NCBI RefSeq assembly: GCF_900114495.1
Contig: NZ_FOZI01000001.1
Coordinates: forward strand, 1,259,469 to 1,323,468
Length of the DNA stretch: 64,000 nt
Reading direction: 5' to 3'
DNA from: Dyella sp. OK004
GTDB taxonomy: Bacteria > Pseudomonadota > Gammaproteobacteria > Xanthomonadales > Rhodanobacteraceae
Shown piece by piece: positions 42,896 through 53,178 of this stretch. Position 1 is the first letter of the stretch; every line of letters begins with the position of its first letter. Position numbers and translations under genes: made by a program. Below the pieces are notes generated by a model. That model worked only from the letters and a program-made list of their open reading frames with translations, made no database searches and had not been told where the DNA came from.

Positions 42896-45800
42896 ATGTC
42901 CCTGCTCGATTTTCACCCTGCCGTCCGCCAGTGGTTCCAGCGCACCTTCCCGGCGCCCACCGCGGCACAGCTGGCCGCCTGGCCGTCCATCCGCGAAGGC
43001 CGCCATACGCTGGTGGCGGCACCTACTGGCTCGGGTAAAACGCTGACGGCTTTTCTTGCTGCCATCGATGGCCTGGTGCGCGAAGGTGTCGCTCGCGGCG
43101 GTGCGCTGCCGGATGCGACCACGGTGGTGTACGTGTCGCCACTGAAGGCGCTGTCGAACGACATCCACATCAATCTCGAAGCGCCGCTGGAAGGCATCCG
43201 CGCCGAACTGGAAGCGCTGGGCTTGCCTGACGTGGCGATCCGCACAGCCGTGCGCACCGGCGACACGCCGCAGGTCGAGCGCACACTGATGCGCAAGGTG
43301 CCCCCGCATATTCTGGTGACGACGCCGGAGTCGCTATACATCCTGCTCGGCTCCGAATCCGGGCGCACGATGCTGGCGGGCACGCGCACGGTGATCGTGG
43401 ATGAAATCCATGCCATCGCGGCGAGCAAGCGCGGTTCGCATCTGGCCTTGTCGCTGGAGCGACTGGAGGCGCTGTGCCAGCGGCCGTTGCTGCGGATTGG
43501 CTTGTCGGCGACGCAGAAGCCGATTGAGGAAGTGGCGAGGTTTTTGGTGGGGGCGGGTGAAGATGCGGCGCTGCCTGATCTTGCTCCTCCCCCTGCAAGC
43601 AGGGGGAGGCTGGGAGGGGGTGAAGCTCTTGCGAAAACCTTTCCCGAAACGCTTTCTCAAGTACTTACCCCTCCCCAACCCTCCCCTGCAAGCAGGGGAG
43701 GGGGTTCGCGTTGCGCCATCGTGGATGTTGGCCATACGCGCCACCGCGACCTCGCCATCGAAGTGCCGCCGGTACCGCTCGAAGCAGTGATGTCCAACGA
43801 CACCTGGGAGCTGGTCTACAACCGGCTCGCGGCCTTGGTGCAGGGACATCGCACCACGCTGGTGTTCGTCAACACGCGGCGCATGGCCGAACGCGTCGCG
43901 CGCCATCTCTCCGAGCGCATGGGCAAGGAAGTCGTCGCTGCGCATCACGGCAGCCTTGCGCGCGAACAACGACTGGATGCGGAGCAACGACTCAAGCGTG
44001 GTGATCTGAAAGTGCTGGTCGCGACGGCGTCGCTGGAACTGGGTATCGACATCGGCGACGTGGATCTGGTCTGCCAGCTCGGCTCGCCGCGCTCCATCGC
44101 CGCGTTCCTGCAGCGCGCGGGCCGTTCCGGCCATGCGGTGGATGGCACGCCGAAGGCGCGACTGTTTCCAACGACGCGCGACGATCTGATCGAATGCACG
44201 GCGCTGCTCGATTGCGTGCGCCGCGGCGAACTGGATGCGCTGATCCTGCCGCCACAACCGCTGGATGTTCTGGCGCAGCAGATCGTGGCCGAAGTGGCCT
44301 GCCGCGAATGGGACGAGGATGCGCTGTACGCGATGGTGCGCCGCGCGCATCCCTACCGCGAGCTGCCACGCGAACAGTTCGACGGCATCGTGCGCATGCT
44401 GGCCGACGGCTTCACCACTCGGCGCGGTGCGCGTGCGGCGTATATCCATCGCGATGCGGTGCACAAGCAGTTGCGCGCACGACGCGGCGCGCGGCTGACT
44501 GCTGTTACGTCCGGCGGCGCCATCCCCGATACCGCGGACTACCTGGTGGTGCTGGAACCGCAGGCCACCGTGATCGGTTCGGTGCACGAGGATTTCGCGG
44601 TGGAAAGCCTGGCCGGCGACATCTTCCAGCTCGGCAACACCAGTTATCGCATCCTACGCGTGGAGCGTGATCGCCTGCGCGTGGAAGACGCGCACGGCGT
44701 GCCGCCAAGCATCCCGTTCTGGCTGGGCGAGGCGCCGGGGCGCACGAATGAGTTGTCGTTCGGCGTGTCGCGCCTGCGCGAAGAAGTCTCCACGCAACTG
44801 GATGAGGGCGGCGCAGCGGCCGCGTTCGAGTGGCTGATGCGGACGCTCGGCTTGAACGAATCCGCCGCGCAACAACTGGCTGATTACCTGGCCAAGGCCA
44901 AGGCCGCGCTCGGCGTGTTGCCGACGCAGCACACGCTGGTATTCGAGCGTTTCTTCGACGAATCCGGCGGCACCCAGCTGGTGATCCATACGCCCTGGGG
45001 CAGTCGCATCAATCGCGCCTGGGGCCTGGCGTTGCGCAAGCGCTTCTGCAGGCAGTTCAATTTCGAATTGCAGGCGGCGGCGACGGAAGACGCCATCGTG
45101 CTGTCGCTATCGACCAGCCACAGTTTTCCGCTGGAAGAAGTGGCGCGCTATCTGCACTCCAACACCGCCGAGCACGTCTTGGTGCAGGCGCTGCTCGATG
45201 CACCGCTGTTCCCGGTGCGCTGGCGCTGGAACGCCACCACCGCGCTGGCGTTGCCGCGCTTCCAGGGCGGGCGCAAAGTGCCGCCACAACTGCAGCGCAT
45301 GCGCAGCGAGGATCTGCTGGCCGCGGTGTTCCCCGATCAGGTCGCCTGTCTGGAGAACATCGTCGGTGAGCGGCAGATTCCCGATCACCCGCTGGTCAAT
45401 CAGACCTTGTACGACTGCCTGCGCGAAGCGATGGACGTGGACGGCCTGCTGCATATCCTGCGCAGCCTCGAAAGCGGCCAGATCGAAGTGGTGGCGCGCG
45501 ATCTCACCGCGCCGAGTCCGCTTGCCAGCGAGGTGCTTAGCGCCGCGCCGTACGCCTTCCTCGACGACGCGCCACTGGAGGAACGCCGTACTCAAGCGGT
45601 GCAGACGCGACGCTGGAACGATGCCGAGAGTGCCGATGACTTGGGCCGGCTCGATCCTGACGCCATCGACGCTGTGCGTGAAGAAGCCTGGCCGCAAGTA
45701 CGCAGCGCGGATGAAATGCACGAAGCACTGAACGTGCTGGGCTTCGTTACCGCCACCGAGGCGACGGACAATCAGGGCTGGGACGACTGGCTGCACGCGC

Positions 45801-47497
45801 TGGCAAAAGCGCGCCGCACCACCTTGCTTACCTCGCAGCAACTCTGGGTCTGCGCCGAGAAGCTGCCGCTATTGCAGACAATCCATCCCAGCGCTGCAAT
45901 GCACCCGCCGATCGAGGCACCTGTCGAATTCGCCGCGCAGGCGTGGAGCCGTGAAGATGCCTTGCTGGAGCTGGTGCGCGGCCGGCTGGTCGGCCTCGGC
46001 CCGGTGACCGTAGCGCAGCTTGCCGCTTCGCTGAGCGTGGAACCCTCGGATATCGATCTCGCCTTGCTGAGCCTGCAGTCGGAAGGCTATGTGATGCAGG
46101 GGCGCTTCACGCCGGAAGCGGTCGATACCGAATGGTGCGAGCGCCATCTGCTTGCACGCATCCACCGTTACACCATTGGTCGCCTGCGCCGCGAGATCGA
46201 ACCGGTCAGCCGCCGCGATCTGATGCGCTTCCTGTTCGAGTGGCAGCACGTCGCGCCCGGCACTCGCCTGAGCGGCCCCGACGCCCTGCCGGCCGCACTG
46301 ACCCAGCTCGAAGGCTATGAGGCCGCCGCCGGTGCGTGGGAGGCGGAAATCCTACCCGCACGCATCGACGACTACGCCATCGGCTGGCTGGATGATTTGT
46401 GCCGCGCTGGCCGCATTGGCTGGAACCGCCTGCGCGGCGGCAGCGGCGGTGGCGGTGGCCCGGTGCGCGCCACGCCGATCGTACTGTTGCCGCGCAAGAG
46501 CATGCCGCTGTGGACGGCCATGGCCGGCACCAGCAACCCGCAGGATGTGTTGCTTTCCTCGCGCGCACAGGCGGTGGCGGATGCGTTGCGCGAACACGGT
46601 GCGTTGTTCTTCGACGAGCTGATGAGCGCGGCGCATCTGTTGCGCACGGAGTTGGAGGATGCGTTGGGTGAGTTGGTCGCGGCCGGGCGGGTTACTGCGG
46701 ATAGCTTTGCTGGACTGCGCGCCTTGCTGTTGCCTGCGGCGAAGCGCGATGCGCATCGGCATAAGCGTTTGCGGCGGCATATGTTGAGCGGCATCGAAGA
46801 TGCCGGACGATGGTCTCTAGTGAAATCCCTTCTCCCCTCCGGGGAGCCCAAGCCCATTGCCCTTCTCCCCTCCGGGGAGAAGGTGCCCGGCAGGGCGGAT
46901 GAGGGGCGGGTGCTCGCGAAGGCTTTGCCTAGTGCGACGGCTTCACTAGACACCTCAAACCAACGTGTCCCCTCACCCCAGCCCTCTCCCCCGAGGGGAG
47001 AGGGAGCAAGAGCTGAAGCCATCGAGCACATCGCCCGCACACTACTGCGCCGCTACGGCGTGGTGTTCTGGAAGCTGTTGGAACGCGAAGCCTCCTGGCT
47101 CCCGTCATGGCGCGAACTACTGCGCGTGTATCACCGGCTAGAAGCGCGCGGCGAAATCCGCGGCGGCCGTTTCGTCGAAGGCTTGGTCGGCGAACAGTTC
47201 GCCCTGCCCGAAGCCATCGGCAAGCTGCGCCAGGTGCGGCAGCAGCCGAACGATGGCCAGCACATCTGTCTGAGCGGTTGCGATCCGCTGAATCTGGTCG
47301 GCACGGTATTGAGCGGGAACCGCCTGCCCGCGCTGATCGGTACGCGCGTGCTATATGAAGACGGCGTGCCAGTGGCCGCGCTGGTGGCGAGCAAGCCGCA
47401 GTGGCTGGTCGAGGCCAGCAAGGAACAGCAACAACGCTGGCATCATGCGCTGTTGCGGCGCCCGGAACCTGACGCCGCACTATCGCGTGCAGGCTAG
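42896..47497 (+). CDS. lhr: Lhr-family ATP-dependent helicase with two repeat-derived insertions
   Basis: The protein is 1533 residues from ATG 42896, where [18 protein letters not shown] is the usual start. Helicase landmarks are Walker [12 protein letters not shown] box VDEIHAIA, motif III SAT, and motif [10 protein letters not shown], then Lhr winged-helix and C-terminal domains. Lhr helicases unwind DNA or DNA:RNA hybrids and are linked to repair. Two stretches, from about 43583-43704 and 46826-47006, encode low-complexity proline/glycine/arginine-rich peptides and are copies of intergenic palindromic repeats, inserted in frame. They lie after [16 protein letters not shown] and after GRWSLV, in likely surface loops. 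Stop codon overlaps that of the next convergent gene. Confidence 0.9.
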   Translation: MSLLDFHPAVRQWFQRTFPAPTAAQLAAWPSIREGRHTLVAAPTGSGKTLTAFLAAIDGLVREGVARGGALPDATTVVYVSPLKALSNDIHINLEAPLEGIRAELEALGLPDVAIRTAVRTGDTPQVERTLMRKVPPHILVTTPESLYILLGSESGRTMLAGTRTVIVDEIHAIAASKRGSHLALSLERLEALCQRPLLRIGLSATQKPIEEVARFLVGAGEDAALPDLAPPPASRGRLGGGEALAKTFPETLSQVLTPPQPSPASRGGGSRCAIVDVGHTRHRDLAIEVPPVPLEAVMSNDTWELVYNRLAALVQGHRTTLVFVNTRRMAERVARHLSERMGKEVVAAHHGSLAREQRLDAEQRLKRGDLKVLVATASLELGIDIGDVDLVCQLGSPRSIAAFLQRAGRSGHAVDGTPKARLFPTTRDDLIECTALLDCVRRGELDALILPPQPLDVLAQQIVAEVACREWDEDALYAMVRRAHPYRELPREQFDGIVRMLADGFTTRRGARAAYIHRDAVHKQLRARRGARLTAVTSGGAIPDTADYLVVLEPQATVIGSVHEDFAVESLAGDIFQLGNTSYRILRVERDRLRVEDAHGVPPSIPFWLGEAPGRTNELSFGVSRLREEVSTQLDEGGAAAAFEWLMRTLGLNESAAQQLADYLAKAKAALGVLPTQHTLVFERFFDESGGTQLVIHTPWGSRINRAWGLALRKRFCRQFNFELQAAATEDAIVLSLSTSHSFPLEEVARYLHSNTAEHVLVQALLDAPLFPVRWRWNATTALALPRFQGGRKVPPQLQRMRSEDLLAAVFPDQVACLENIVGERQIPDHPLVNQTLYDCLREAMDVDGLLHILRSLESGQIEVVARDLTAPSPLASEVLSAAPYAFLDDAPLEERRTQAVQTRRWNDAESADDLGRLDPDAIDAVREEAWPQVRSADEMHEALNVLGFVTATEATDNQGWDDWLHALAKARRTTLLTSQQLWVCAEKLPLLQTIHPSAAMHPPIEAPVEFAAQAWSREDALLELVRGRLVGLGPVTVAQLAASLSVEPSDIDLALLSLQSEGYVMQGRFTPEAVDTEWCERHLLARIHRYTIGRLRREIEPVSRRDLMRFLFEWQHVAPGTRLSGPDALPAALTQLEGYEAAAGAWEAEILPARIDDYAIGWLDDLCRAGRIGWNRLRGGSGGGGGPVRATPIVLLPRKSMPLWTAMAGTSNPQDVLLSSRAQAVADALREHGALFFDELMSAAHLLRTELEDALGELVAAGRVTADSFAGLRALLLPAAKRDAHRHKRLRRHMLSGIEDAGRWSLVKSLLPSGEPKPIALLPSGEKVPGRADEGRVLAKALPSATASLDTSNQRVPSPQPSPPRGEGARAEAIEHIARTLLRRYGVVFWKLLEREASWLPSWRELLRVYHRLEARGEIRGGRFVEGLVGEQFALPEAIGKLRQVRQQPNDGQHICLSGCDPLNLVGTVLSGNRLPALIGTRVLYEDGVPVAALVASKPQWLVEASKEQQQRWHHALLRRPEPDAALSRAG
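43586..43702. repeat. Palindromic repeat inserted in frame within lhr, site 1
   Basis: First palindrome: arms 43586-43596 and 43599-43609 (CCTCCCCCTGC) around AA. Second: arms 43679-43689 and 43692-43702 (CCCTCCCCTGC) around AA. The middle contains CTTGCGAAAACC and CTTTCTCAAG. The whole is open in the helicase frame and encodes [12 protein letters not shown] and [12 protein letters not shown]-type peptides. It matches 40303-40446 and, in part, 3017-3040. Confidence 0.9.
46826..47004. repeat. Palindromic repeats inserted in frame within lhr, site 2
   Basis: Palindrome arms CCTTCTCCCC 46861-46870 with 46874-46883, and CCCTCTCCCC 46982-46991 with 46995-47004. A partial third (TTCTCCCCTCCGGGGAG) lies at 46830-46846. 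The coding frame runs through as [14 protein letters not shown] and [12 protein letters not shown]. The second palindrome recurs at 56266-56288 between genes. Confidence 0.9.
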
Positions 47498-48225
47498 TTC
47501 CGCACATCAGGCGTAGACCATTCCGCAAGCAAGGCGGGCAAGTCACGCATCTCCTGGAACACGTGGGCGACACCGATCTGTCGCAAGGCTTCGGCGCTGC
47601 TGTGGCCGGGATGGTGCGGGCTATAGCCGAACACCGTAGCACCAGCGGCGAGGGCCGCCGTGGCGCCGGTCACCGTATCTTCCACCACGGCGCAACGGCT
47701 GGGATCCACACCGAGCGTAGCGGCGGCGGCCAGATAGACGTCCGGGTGAGGCTTGCTGCGCGGCAGATCATGGCCGCTGAAAACATGCCCCGCGAAGCAG
47801 TCGAGAATGCCGATCTTCGCCAGCTGCATTTCGACCTTGTGCAGGTCGGCGCCGGAAGCGACAGCGATGCGCCCGTCCAGTGCTTTGTGCAGAGCCCGCA
47901 CCGTTGCGGGAGCACCGGGAATTTCCACCAGCTCGCGATCCAGCGCCTTATTACGCCGCTGCCGGAATTGCGCCATCCACTCTGCGTTGATCGCGAAACC
48001 CGTGCGTGCCTGGATCACTGCAGCCTCATCCTTCACAGCCTTGCCGAGAAAGATGCGCATGGTTTCCGCCGGACTGATCGCCCAGCCCAGTTCGCCGAGC
48101 ATGTCGGCAAGTATGCGATTGGTGATGGGTTCGGAATCAACTAGCACACCGTCACAATCGAAGATGACAGCGTCGAAAGGAAATTCAGTCACAGTGATGC
48201 TTCGTTGATGAAGGCGGCTCAGCAT
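47494..48225 (-). CDS. HAD-IA hydrolase, beta-phosphoglucomutase-like
   Basis: The protein carries motif [13 protein letters not shown], then [13 protein letters not shown], and motif [23 protein letters not shown], the pattern of HAD subclass IA (phosphoglycolate phosphatase or beta-phosphoglucomutase types). ATG 48225 gives 243 residues; GTG 48192 just before [10 protein letters not shown] would give 232. It is convergent with lhr, the stop codons sharing the palindrome CTAG at 47494-47497. The substrate is likely a small sugar phosphate, but this is not determined. Confidence 0.86.
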   Translation of the reverse strand: MLSRLHQRSITVTEFPFDAVIFDCDGVLVDSEPITNRILADMLGELGWAISPAETMRIFLGKAVKDEAAVIQARTGFAINAEWMAQFRQRRNKALDRELVEIPGAPATVRALHKALDGRIAVASGADLHKVEMQLAKIGILDCFAGHVFSGHDLPRSKPHPDVYLAAAATLGVDPSRCAVVEDTVTGATAALAAGATVFGYSPHHPGHSSAEALRQIGVAHVFQEMRDLPALLAEWSTPDVRN

Positions 48226-48267
48226 ATCGCAAGCGGGCTTATCCAGACCCGCCGCTCCGGCCGCCAG

Positions 48268-48642
48268 TTACTCGCTGTAATCGGCGATATAAGCCAGCAA
48301 CCCATTCGTGACGCGATACTCGCTGCGCCCCGTCATGGAAATGCCTTGTCCCGCGCGAATGCCATTGGGCAGATCGATGGCGAAGGTGCCGTCGAACAGG
48401 ATGTCCGCCGTGGCGGCGGTATCGCCGTGCTCGCGGAATGCAGTAATGATCTGACGCCGCGACGCGAACAAATGCAGCGAACTCAGCGCCAGATGGCTCA
48501 ATTCATCGACGCCCTGCGTGCGCACGCTCAGCACACCCTTGGTGTAGTTCTCGAACACCACTTCGCGGTCCATGGTTGCCAGCATGGCGGGCACGTCCAT
48601 GCGGTTGTAGGCGTCGATATAGCGGTCGATGAGTTCGCGCAT
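48268..48642 (-). CDS. SnoaL-like (NTF2-fold) cytoplasmic protein
   Basis: The 124-residue protein starts RELIDRYIDAYNRMDVPAML, the typical first helix of SnoaL-like domains, and ends GRSEYRVTNGLLAYIADYSE, the usual last strand. There is no signal peptide, unlike the distant relative at 5338. Members are isomerases, dehydratases or ligand binders; no catalytic set can be recognised. It sits between an S10 peptidase and a HAD phosphatase, all on the minus strand. Confidence 0.75.
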   Translation of the reverse strand: MRELIDRYIDAYNRMDVPAMLATMDREVVFENYTKGVLSVRTQGVDELSHLALSSLHLFASRRQIITAFREHGDTAATADILFDGTFAIDLPNGIRAGQGISMTGRSEYRVTNGLLAYIADYSE

Positions 48643-48730
48643 GGCTGGATGACAAATAGGTGGTGAGGAGTGAGCGACGGGAGAAGCCTAACAGCACTCC
48701 CACTCGTTTCTCACTCCCGAACACTCTTTT

Positions 48731-50338
48731 CTAGCGCTTCACGTTATCGGTTTCCCCGATAAACCGCGCTACGTTGTCGTGCAGCTTCTTCAGCGAGTCC
48801 TCGTGGGCATAGACCATGTGGCCCGAGGGATACCAGTCGTAGGAGATGTTTTTCTGCAGGGCAGCCTGGACCGGCATGTGATGCATTTCATAGTCAGCGG
48901 CGAAGTAGGGTGTGGCCAGGTCGTAGTAGCCGCCGTGCAGGGAGACTTTGAGGTTGGGATTGGTTTTCATCGCCATGGCGAGGTCGGGCATGACGTTGGT
49001 GGATTGCTGCAAGGCCTCACCGTTGACGCCAGGCGCCTTGTGCGTGAAATCCCAATGGTCAGCGTCGGCGAACAGGCGGTATTGCTGGCCCTCGCCGTAT
49101 TTCAGCTGCCGGCGCACGTAGTCGTTGAAGGCGGCCACATAGGCGGAGCTGATCGCGGAGGACTGCGGGTCGTACTCGGAGTCCTTGCTCAACGGGTCGA
49201 GCGAGGGACCGGAGAAACGGCTGTCGAGGCGGCCGGTGGTGAGATCGCCATCGCCCTGCAGCTCGTGTTCGAACATGCCGCCGCCAACGCGCAGGTCGGC
49301 TTTCATCAGATAGGCGACGGACAGGCCGGTGTATTGATGCAGCTTCTCGGCCACCACCTGCTTGCGCGCGGTATCCAGCCGTGAGCCTGCCATCAGTGCC
49401 TGCGCATAGTCGCCCAGCGCGTACTGCTCCACCTCGCGCAGGAACGGCTCCAGCGCGGCAGGCTGTTGCGGCAGCTTGTGGTGGTAATAGGCAGTGGCGG
49501 CGAAGGTGGGCAGCGCGACGATATAAGGCAAATCGACACCGGGATTGAATTGCGGGCCGTCGATGCTGGTATCAAAGCTGAGGATCTGCGACAGCAGGAT
49601 CACGCCGTTGAGATCGACACTGGATTCGTTCTCCAGAATATTGGCAAGCACGGCGGAACGCGTGGTGCCGTAGCTTTCGCCGAACAGATACTTGGGCGAA
49701 TTCCAGCGACCGTACTTGGACAGGAACTGCGTGATGAACTGCGCGAAGGCATGGCCGTCGCCGTCCACGCCGTAGATCGCTTTGCGGCGCTCCTTCATCT
49801 GGTCCTCGCGCTTGCCCTTGTCTTCCTCGGTAGCGATCAGACGGCTGAAACCGGCACCGGGCGCGTCGATGAACACCAGGTCGGAGGCATCGAGCAGGCT
49901 GTAGTCGTTGTTGACCAGGTTGTACGGCGCGGCGGGTGTGTGGCTGTCGTCGGAAGTCACTACGCGCTTCGGCCCGAACGCGCCCATGTGCAGCCACACG
50001 GTGGCCGAGCCGGGGCCGCCGTTGTAGATGAACGTCACCGGCCGCTTCGCCGCATCGGCGCCTTTCTTGAAATAGGCGGTATAGAACACGCTGACCTGCG
50101 GCTCATGCTCCTTGTCGCCACTGCCATGCAGCACCAGCGTGCCGGCCACCGCTTTGTAATCGATGCTCTTGCCCTCGACCCGCACGGAGCCGGTAGTTTC
50201 AGAAGACTGCGGCTGCAGCAGCGCGGCATCGGGCTTGGCTTCCGCCGGCTTGTCCTTGGTCTCGTGCTTGTCGGCGGCGTACGTGGTGCTGACCAGCAGC
50301 AAGGAAGCCAGGGCGGCGACCAGAGAGCGCTTGTGCAT
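48731..50338 (-). CDS. Exported S10 serine carboxypeptidase
   Basis: The 535-residue protein has a signal peptide (VAALASLLLVSTTYA) and an S10 fold: oxyanion region NGGPGSATVWLH near 106-117, nucleophile Ser 222 in LFGESYGTTR, and likely catalytic Asp in YYDLATPYFAADYE and His in PSGHMVYAHE. This family removes C-terminal amino acids from peptides at acidic pH; it is often found in Xanthomonadales. ATG 50338 has AAGGA seven bases upstream. Role is probably peptide scavenging in the periplasm or outside the cell. Confidence 0.9.
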   Translation of the reverse strand: MHKRSLVAALASLLLVSTTYAADKHETKDKPAEAKPDAALLQPQSSETTGSVRVEGKSIDYKAVAGTLVLHGSGDKEHEPQVSVFYTAYFKKGADAAKRPVTFIYNGGPGSATVWLHMGAFGPKRVVTSDDSHTPAAPYNLVNNDYSLLDASDLVFIDAPGAGFSRLIATEEDKGKREDQMKERRKAIYGVDGDGHAFAQFITQFLSKYGRWNSPKYLFGESYGTTRSAVLANILENESSVDLNGVILLSQILSFDTSIDGPQFNPGVDLPYIVALPTFAATAYYHHKLPQQPAALEPFLREVEQYALGDYAQALMAGSRLDTARKQVVAEKLHQYTGLSVAYLMKADLRVGGGMFEHELQGDGDLTTGRLDSRFSGPSLDPLSKDSEYDPQSSAISSAYVAAFNDYVRRQLKYGEGQQYRLFADADHWDFTHKAPGVNGEALQQSTNVMPDLAMAMKTNPNLKVSLHGGYYDLATPYFAADYEMHHMPVQAALQKNISYDWYPSGHMVYAHEDSLKKLHDNVARFIGETDNVKR

Positions 50339-50695
50339 GAGTCATTCCTTCGCGGAAGAAGTAGCGAGCTTAGGTGTAGCGGCCGCCTGCTTTCACACGC
50401 CAGAAGTCACAGTTGCGATCATGTAAACGCCTCGCTATGCGTGTTTTGCGATGCGCATCGCGCGCAGTCATCGGGCTTTGTCTTAGTCCGCATTTTGCGA
50501 AATATTGACACTCGTCCGGTAACATCCCCTTCACGCCGACGCATCAGCGTCGCCTTCGCGGGCCCATTCGCTGGCATGCCTTCATGCCGCATCCACCTGG
50601 CCCGCTTCATCGGGATGTTGAGGTCGCTCTGAACGGCCATGCCATCGCACCGCCCGAGTGCGGTGTGTTCATCCGCATGCCATAGGGAGTACTAC
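50339..50695. other. Intergenic stretch between divergent genes
   Basis: This 357-base region between the S10 peptidase and the MFS gene holds no convincing gene. A TTGACA hexamer at 50505-50510 could be a -35 box for the MFS gene, but I see no -10 at the expected spacing. Confidence 0.4.
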
Positions 50696-52192
50696 ATGCC
50701 GCCACATCACCCTTACCGTTCCCATTTCGGCTGGTTCAAGCGCGCACGACAGGTGCAGGTGGACGACATCACCATTGTCGACCAGCCGATGGTGCGCCGC
50801 GCCGTCGGCGCGGCGGCGCTGGGCAATGCGATGGAATGGTTCGACTTTGGCGTGTACGGCTATATCGCGGTCACGCTAGGCAAAGTGTTCTTTCCCGACG
50901 GCAATCCCGCCGCACAATTGCTGGCCACCTTCGCGACGTTCGCCGTGGCGTTTCTGGTGCGGCCGATCGGCGGCGCGGTGTTCGGGCCGTTGGGCGACCG
51001 CTACGGACGCCAGAAAGTATTGGCCGCCACGATGATCATGATGGCCGCCGGCACGTTCTCGATCGGCCTGATTCCCAGCTATGAGCGCATCGGCATCTGG
51101 GCGCCGGTGTTATTGCTGCTCGCGCGCTTGGTGCAAGGTTTCTCCACCGGCGGCGAGTATGGCGGCGCGGCGACGTTCATCGCCGAATACGCGCCCGACC
51201 GCAAGCGCGGCATGCTCGGCAGCTGGCTGGAGTTCGGCACGCTCGGCGGCTATATCGCCGGCGCGGGCGTGGTCACGCTGCTCACTACCGTGCTGAGTCC
51301 GGCCGACATGCTGGCCTGGGGCTGGCGCGTGCCGTTCCTGATCGCCGGCCCATTGGGTCTGCTCGGTCTGTATATGCGGCTGAAGCTGGAAGAGACGCCC
51401 GCGTTCCAGGCCTACGCGGACGAGCTGGACAAGCGCGAGCGCGAGAAGCCCACCAGCGGATTGCGCGATCTGGTTACCGTGCATTGGCGTCAGCTGCTGA
51501 AATGCGTCGGCCTGGTGATGGTGTTCAACGTCACCGACTACATGCTGCTGACGTACATGCCGAGCTATCTCTCGGTAACCCTGGGCTATCCGGAAGCCAA
51601 GGGCTTGCTGCTGATTCTGGTGGTGATGGCGGCCATGATGCCGCTCAACATCGTGGGCGGTTATCTGAGCGACCGGCTCGGCCGCCGGCCGATGATCATC
51701 GGCGCCTGCGTGGCGCTGCTGGTGCTGTCGGTGCCGTGCATGCTGCTGGTGGATAGTGGTAGCGAGCTATGGGTGTTTGCCGGCCTGATGATCATGGGCG
51801 TGGCGTTGGCCTGCTTCACCAGTTCGATGCCATCGACCTTGCCGGCGCTGTTCTATACCCCGGTGCGCTACAGCGCGCTGTCGATTGCTTTCAATGTGTC
51901 GGTGTCGCTGTTCGGCGGCACGACACCGCTGGTCACAGCGTGGCTGGTGCAGAGGACCGGCGATCATCTGGTACCGGCCTACTACCTGATGGTGGCGGCC
52001 GCTATCGGCCTCATCACCATGCTATTCGTGCGCGAGACCGCGGGCCGTCCGCTGCGTGGCTCGCCCCCGTCGGTGACCTCGCGCAGTGAAGCGCGTGCAT
52101 TGCTTGCAGGCGATGCGCCGATGACAGTGGATTCGGTGTTGCCGGGTAGTGATGTACCGATAGCGGTGACGCCGAAGCAGGAGCCGGCCTGA
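50696..52192 (+). CDS. MFS metabolite:proton symporter (ProP/KgtP-like)
   Basis: The 498-residue protein has twelve predicted membrane helices and the signatures of the metabolite:H+ symporter family: GNAMEWFDFGVYGYIAVTLG at the start of helix 1, LVRPIGGAVFGPLGDRYGRQ between helices 2-3, and SDRLGRRPM between helices 8-9. Known members transport proline/betaine, alpha-ketoglutarate or shikimate; the exact substrate cannot be told. ATG 50696 has AGGGAG six bases upstream. It is convergent with an EamA transporter across a GGAGAAGG repeat at 52200-52250. Confidence 0.9.
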   Translation: MPPHHPYRSHFGWFKRARQVQVDDITIVDQPMVRRAVGAAALGNAMEWFDFGVYGYIAVTLGKVFFPDGNPAAQLLATFATFAVAFLVRPIGGAVFGPLGDRYGRQKVLAATMIMMAAGTFSIGLIPSYERIGIWAPVLLLLARLVQGFSTGGEYGGAATFIAEYAPDRKRGMLGSWLEFGTLGGYIAGAGVVTLLTTVLSPADMLAWGWRVPFLIAGPLGLLGLYMRLKLEETPAFQAYADELDKREREKPTSGLRDLVTVHWRQLLKCVGLVMVFNVTDYMLLTYMPSYLSVTLGYPEAKGLLLILVVMAAMMPLNIVGGYLSDRLGRRPMIIGACVALLVLSVPCMLLVDSGSELWVFAGLMIMGVALACFTSSMPSTLPALFYTPVRYSALSIAFNVSVSLFGGTTPLVTAWLVQRTGDHLVPAYYLMVAAAIGLITMLFVRETAGRPLRGSPPSVTSRSEARALLAGDAPMTVDSVLPGSDVPIAVTPKQEPA

Positions 52193-52199
52193 CCTTCGA

Positions 52200-52250
52200 A
52201 ATCCTTCTCCCTTCGGCGACCCGTAGGTAGTCCCCGTCGGAGAAGGGACA
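52200..52250. repeat. CCTTCTCCC-type palindromic repeat between convergent genes
   Basis: CCTTCTCCCTTCGG and the complementary CGGAGAAGGG form a loose hairpin of the family seen at 46861 and 3391. It may serve as a shared terminator; T-tract is lacking. Confidence 0.65.
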
Positions 52251-52262
52251 ACCATCGTGCTC

Positions 52263-53120
52263 TCAAGCTCGCGTCGCCAGCGCAATCGCCACCACTGCCA
52301 AGGCGACACCGGCGAGATTGAGCCGGCTGAGTTTCTCGCGGAATACCAGGGTGCCCACCAGGGCGCCCAACGCGACCACGCCGAGATTCATGCTGGAAAA
52401 CACCAGCGCCGGCTGCTGCGGCAGTGCCTGGTGCGCGCGCACGTAGAACACGATGTTGCCGAAGTTGGCCAGGCCCAGCAGCAGGCCACCCAGCGCGCTG
52501 CGCAGCGAGAAGCGCATCTGCCCGCGCGCGCGTCGCCACAGTTGAATCGCGAAGGACACCACCAGCGCCAGCGCGAACATCGCTTGCAGCGATACGGCGA
52601 ACGGCGTGCCCGCCTGCGCCACATGCTTGAACAGGATATCGATCGCCGCGAAGCCGGCGAGCACCACCACCGGCCATAGCCAGGCTTGCTTGCTGTCTCC
52701 CGCGTTGTCGGCTCCACCGCGCCATACCATGCAGCACAGTGCGACCAGACCAAGCACGATGCCCGCGAACTTGGTCGCATTGATCGCCTCGCCGAACAGC
52801 AGGAACGCGGCCAACAGCGAAATCAGCAGCGACAACCGCTGCGCTGCGTCGCTACGCACGATGCCGGCGTGCCGCACCGATGTCGCCAGCGCGAGGAAGA
52901 TCGCCGGCAGCAACACACAAAGACCGATCAGGCCCACCCACGGCACGCCGGGGCCATGCAAGATCTCCATGGAAGGATGGAAGATCCACGCGGTCAGCAG
53001 GCTGGTCGCCACGTAGTTCCAGGCGATGGCCTGCCCCACGTCGACCTGTTGCCGGCGCGCCAGCTTGAGCAGAACCGAAACCAGCACGCTGCAGAGGATG
53101 GCCAGGAAGATGTAGGTCAT
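52263..53120 (-). CDS. EamA/DMT-family transporter
   Basis: The 285-residue protein has about ten hydrophobic segments in two five-helix halves, with EamA-like patterns IVLGLVALCCMVW and ALGALVGTLVFREKLSRLNLAG at the end of each half. Members export metabolites, amino acids or drugs across the inner membrane. No substrate can be assigned. It lies between the MFS transporter and the FtrA-like regulator. Confidence 0.85.
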   Translation of the reverse strand: MTYIFLAILCSVLVSVLLKLARRQQVDVGQAIAWNYVATSLLTAWIFHPSMEILHGPGVPWVGLIGLCVLLPAIFLALATSVRHAGIVRSDAAQRLSLLISLLAAFLLFGEAINATKFAGIVLGLVALCCMVWRGGADNAGDSKQAWLWPVVVLAGFAAIDILFKHVAQAGTPFAVSLQAMFALALVVSFAIQLWRRARGQMRFSLRSALGGLLLGLANFGNIVFYVRAHQALPQQPALVFSSMNLGVVALGALVGTLVFREKLSRLNLAGVALAVVAIALATRA

Positions 53121-53178
53121 GGGAGCGTGGCGCCGTTAGGAGGTGAGTCGGAAGGAGCGGCGAAGCATACCGCCCGCA

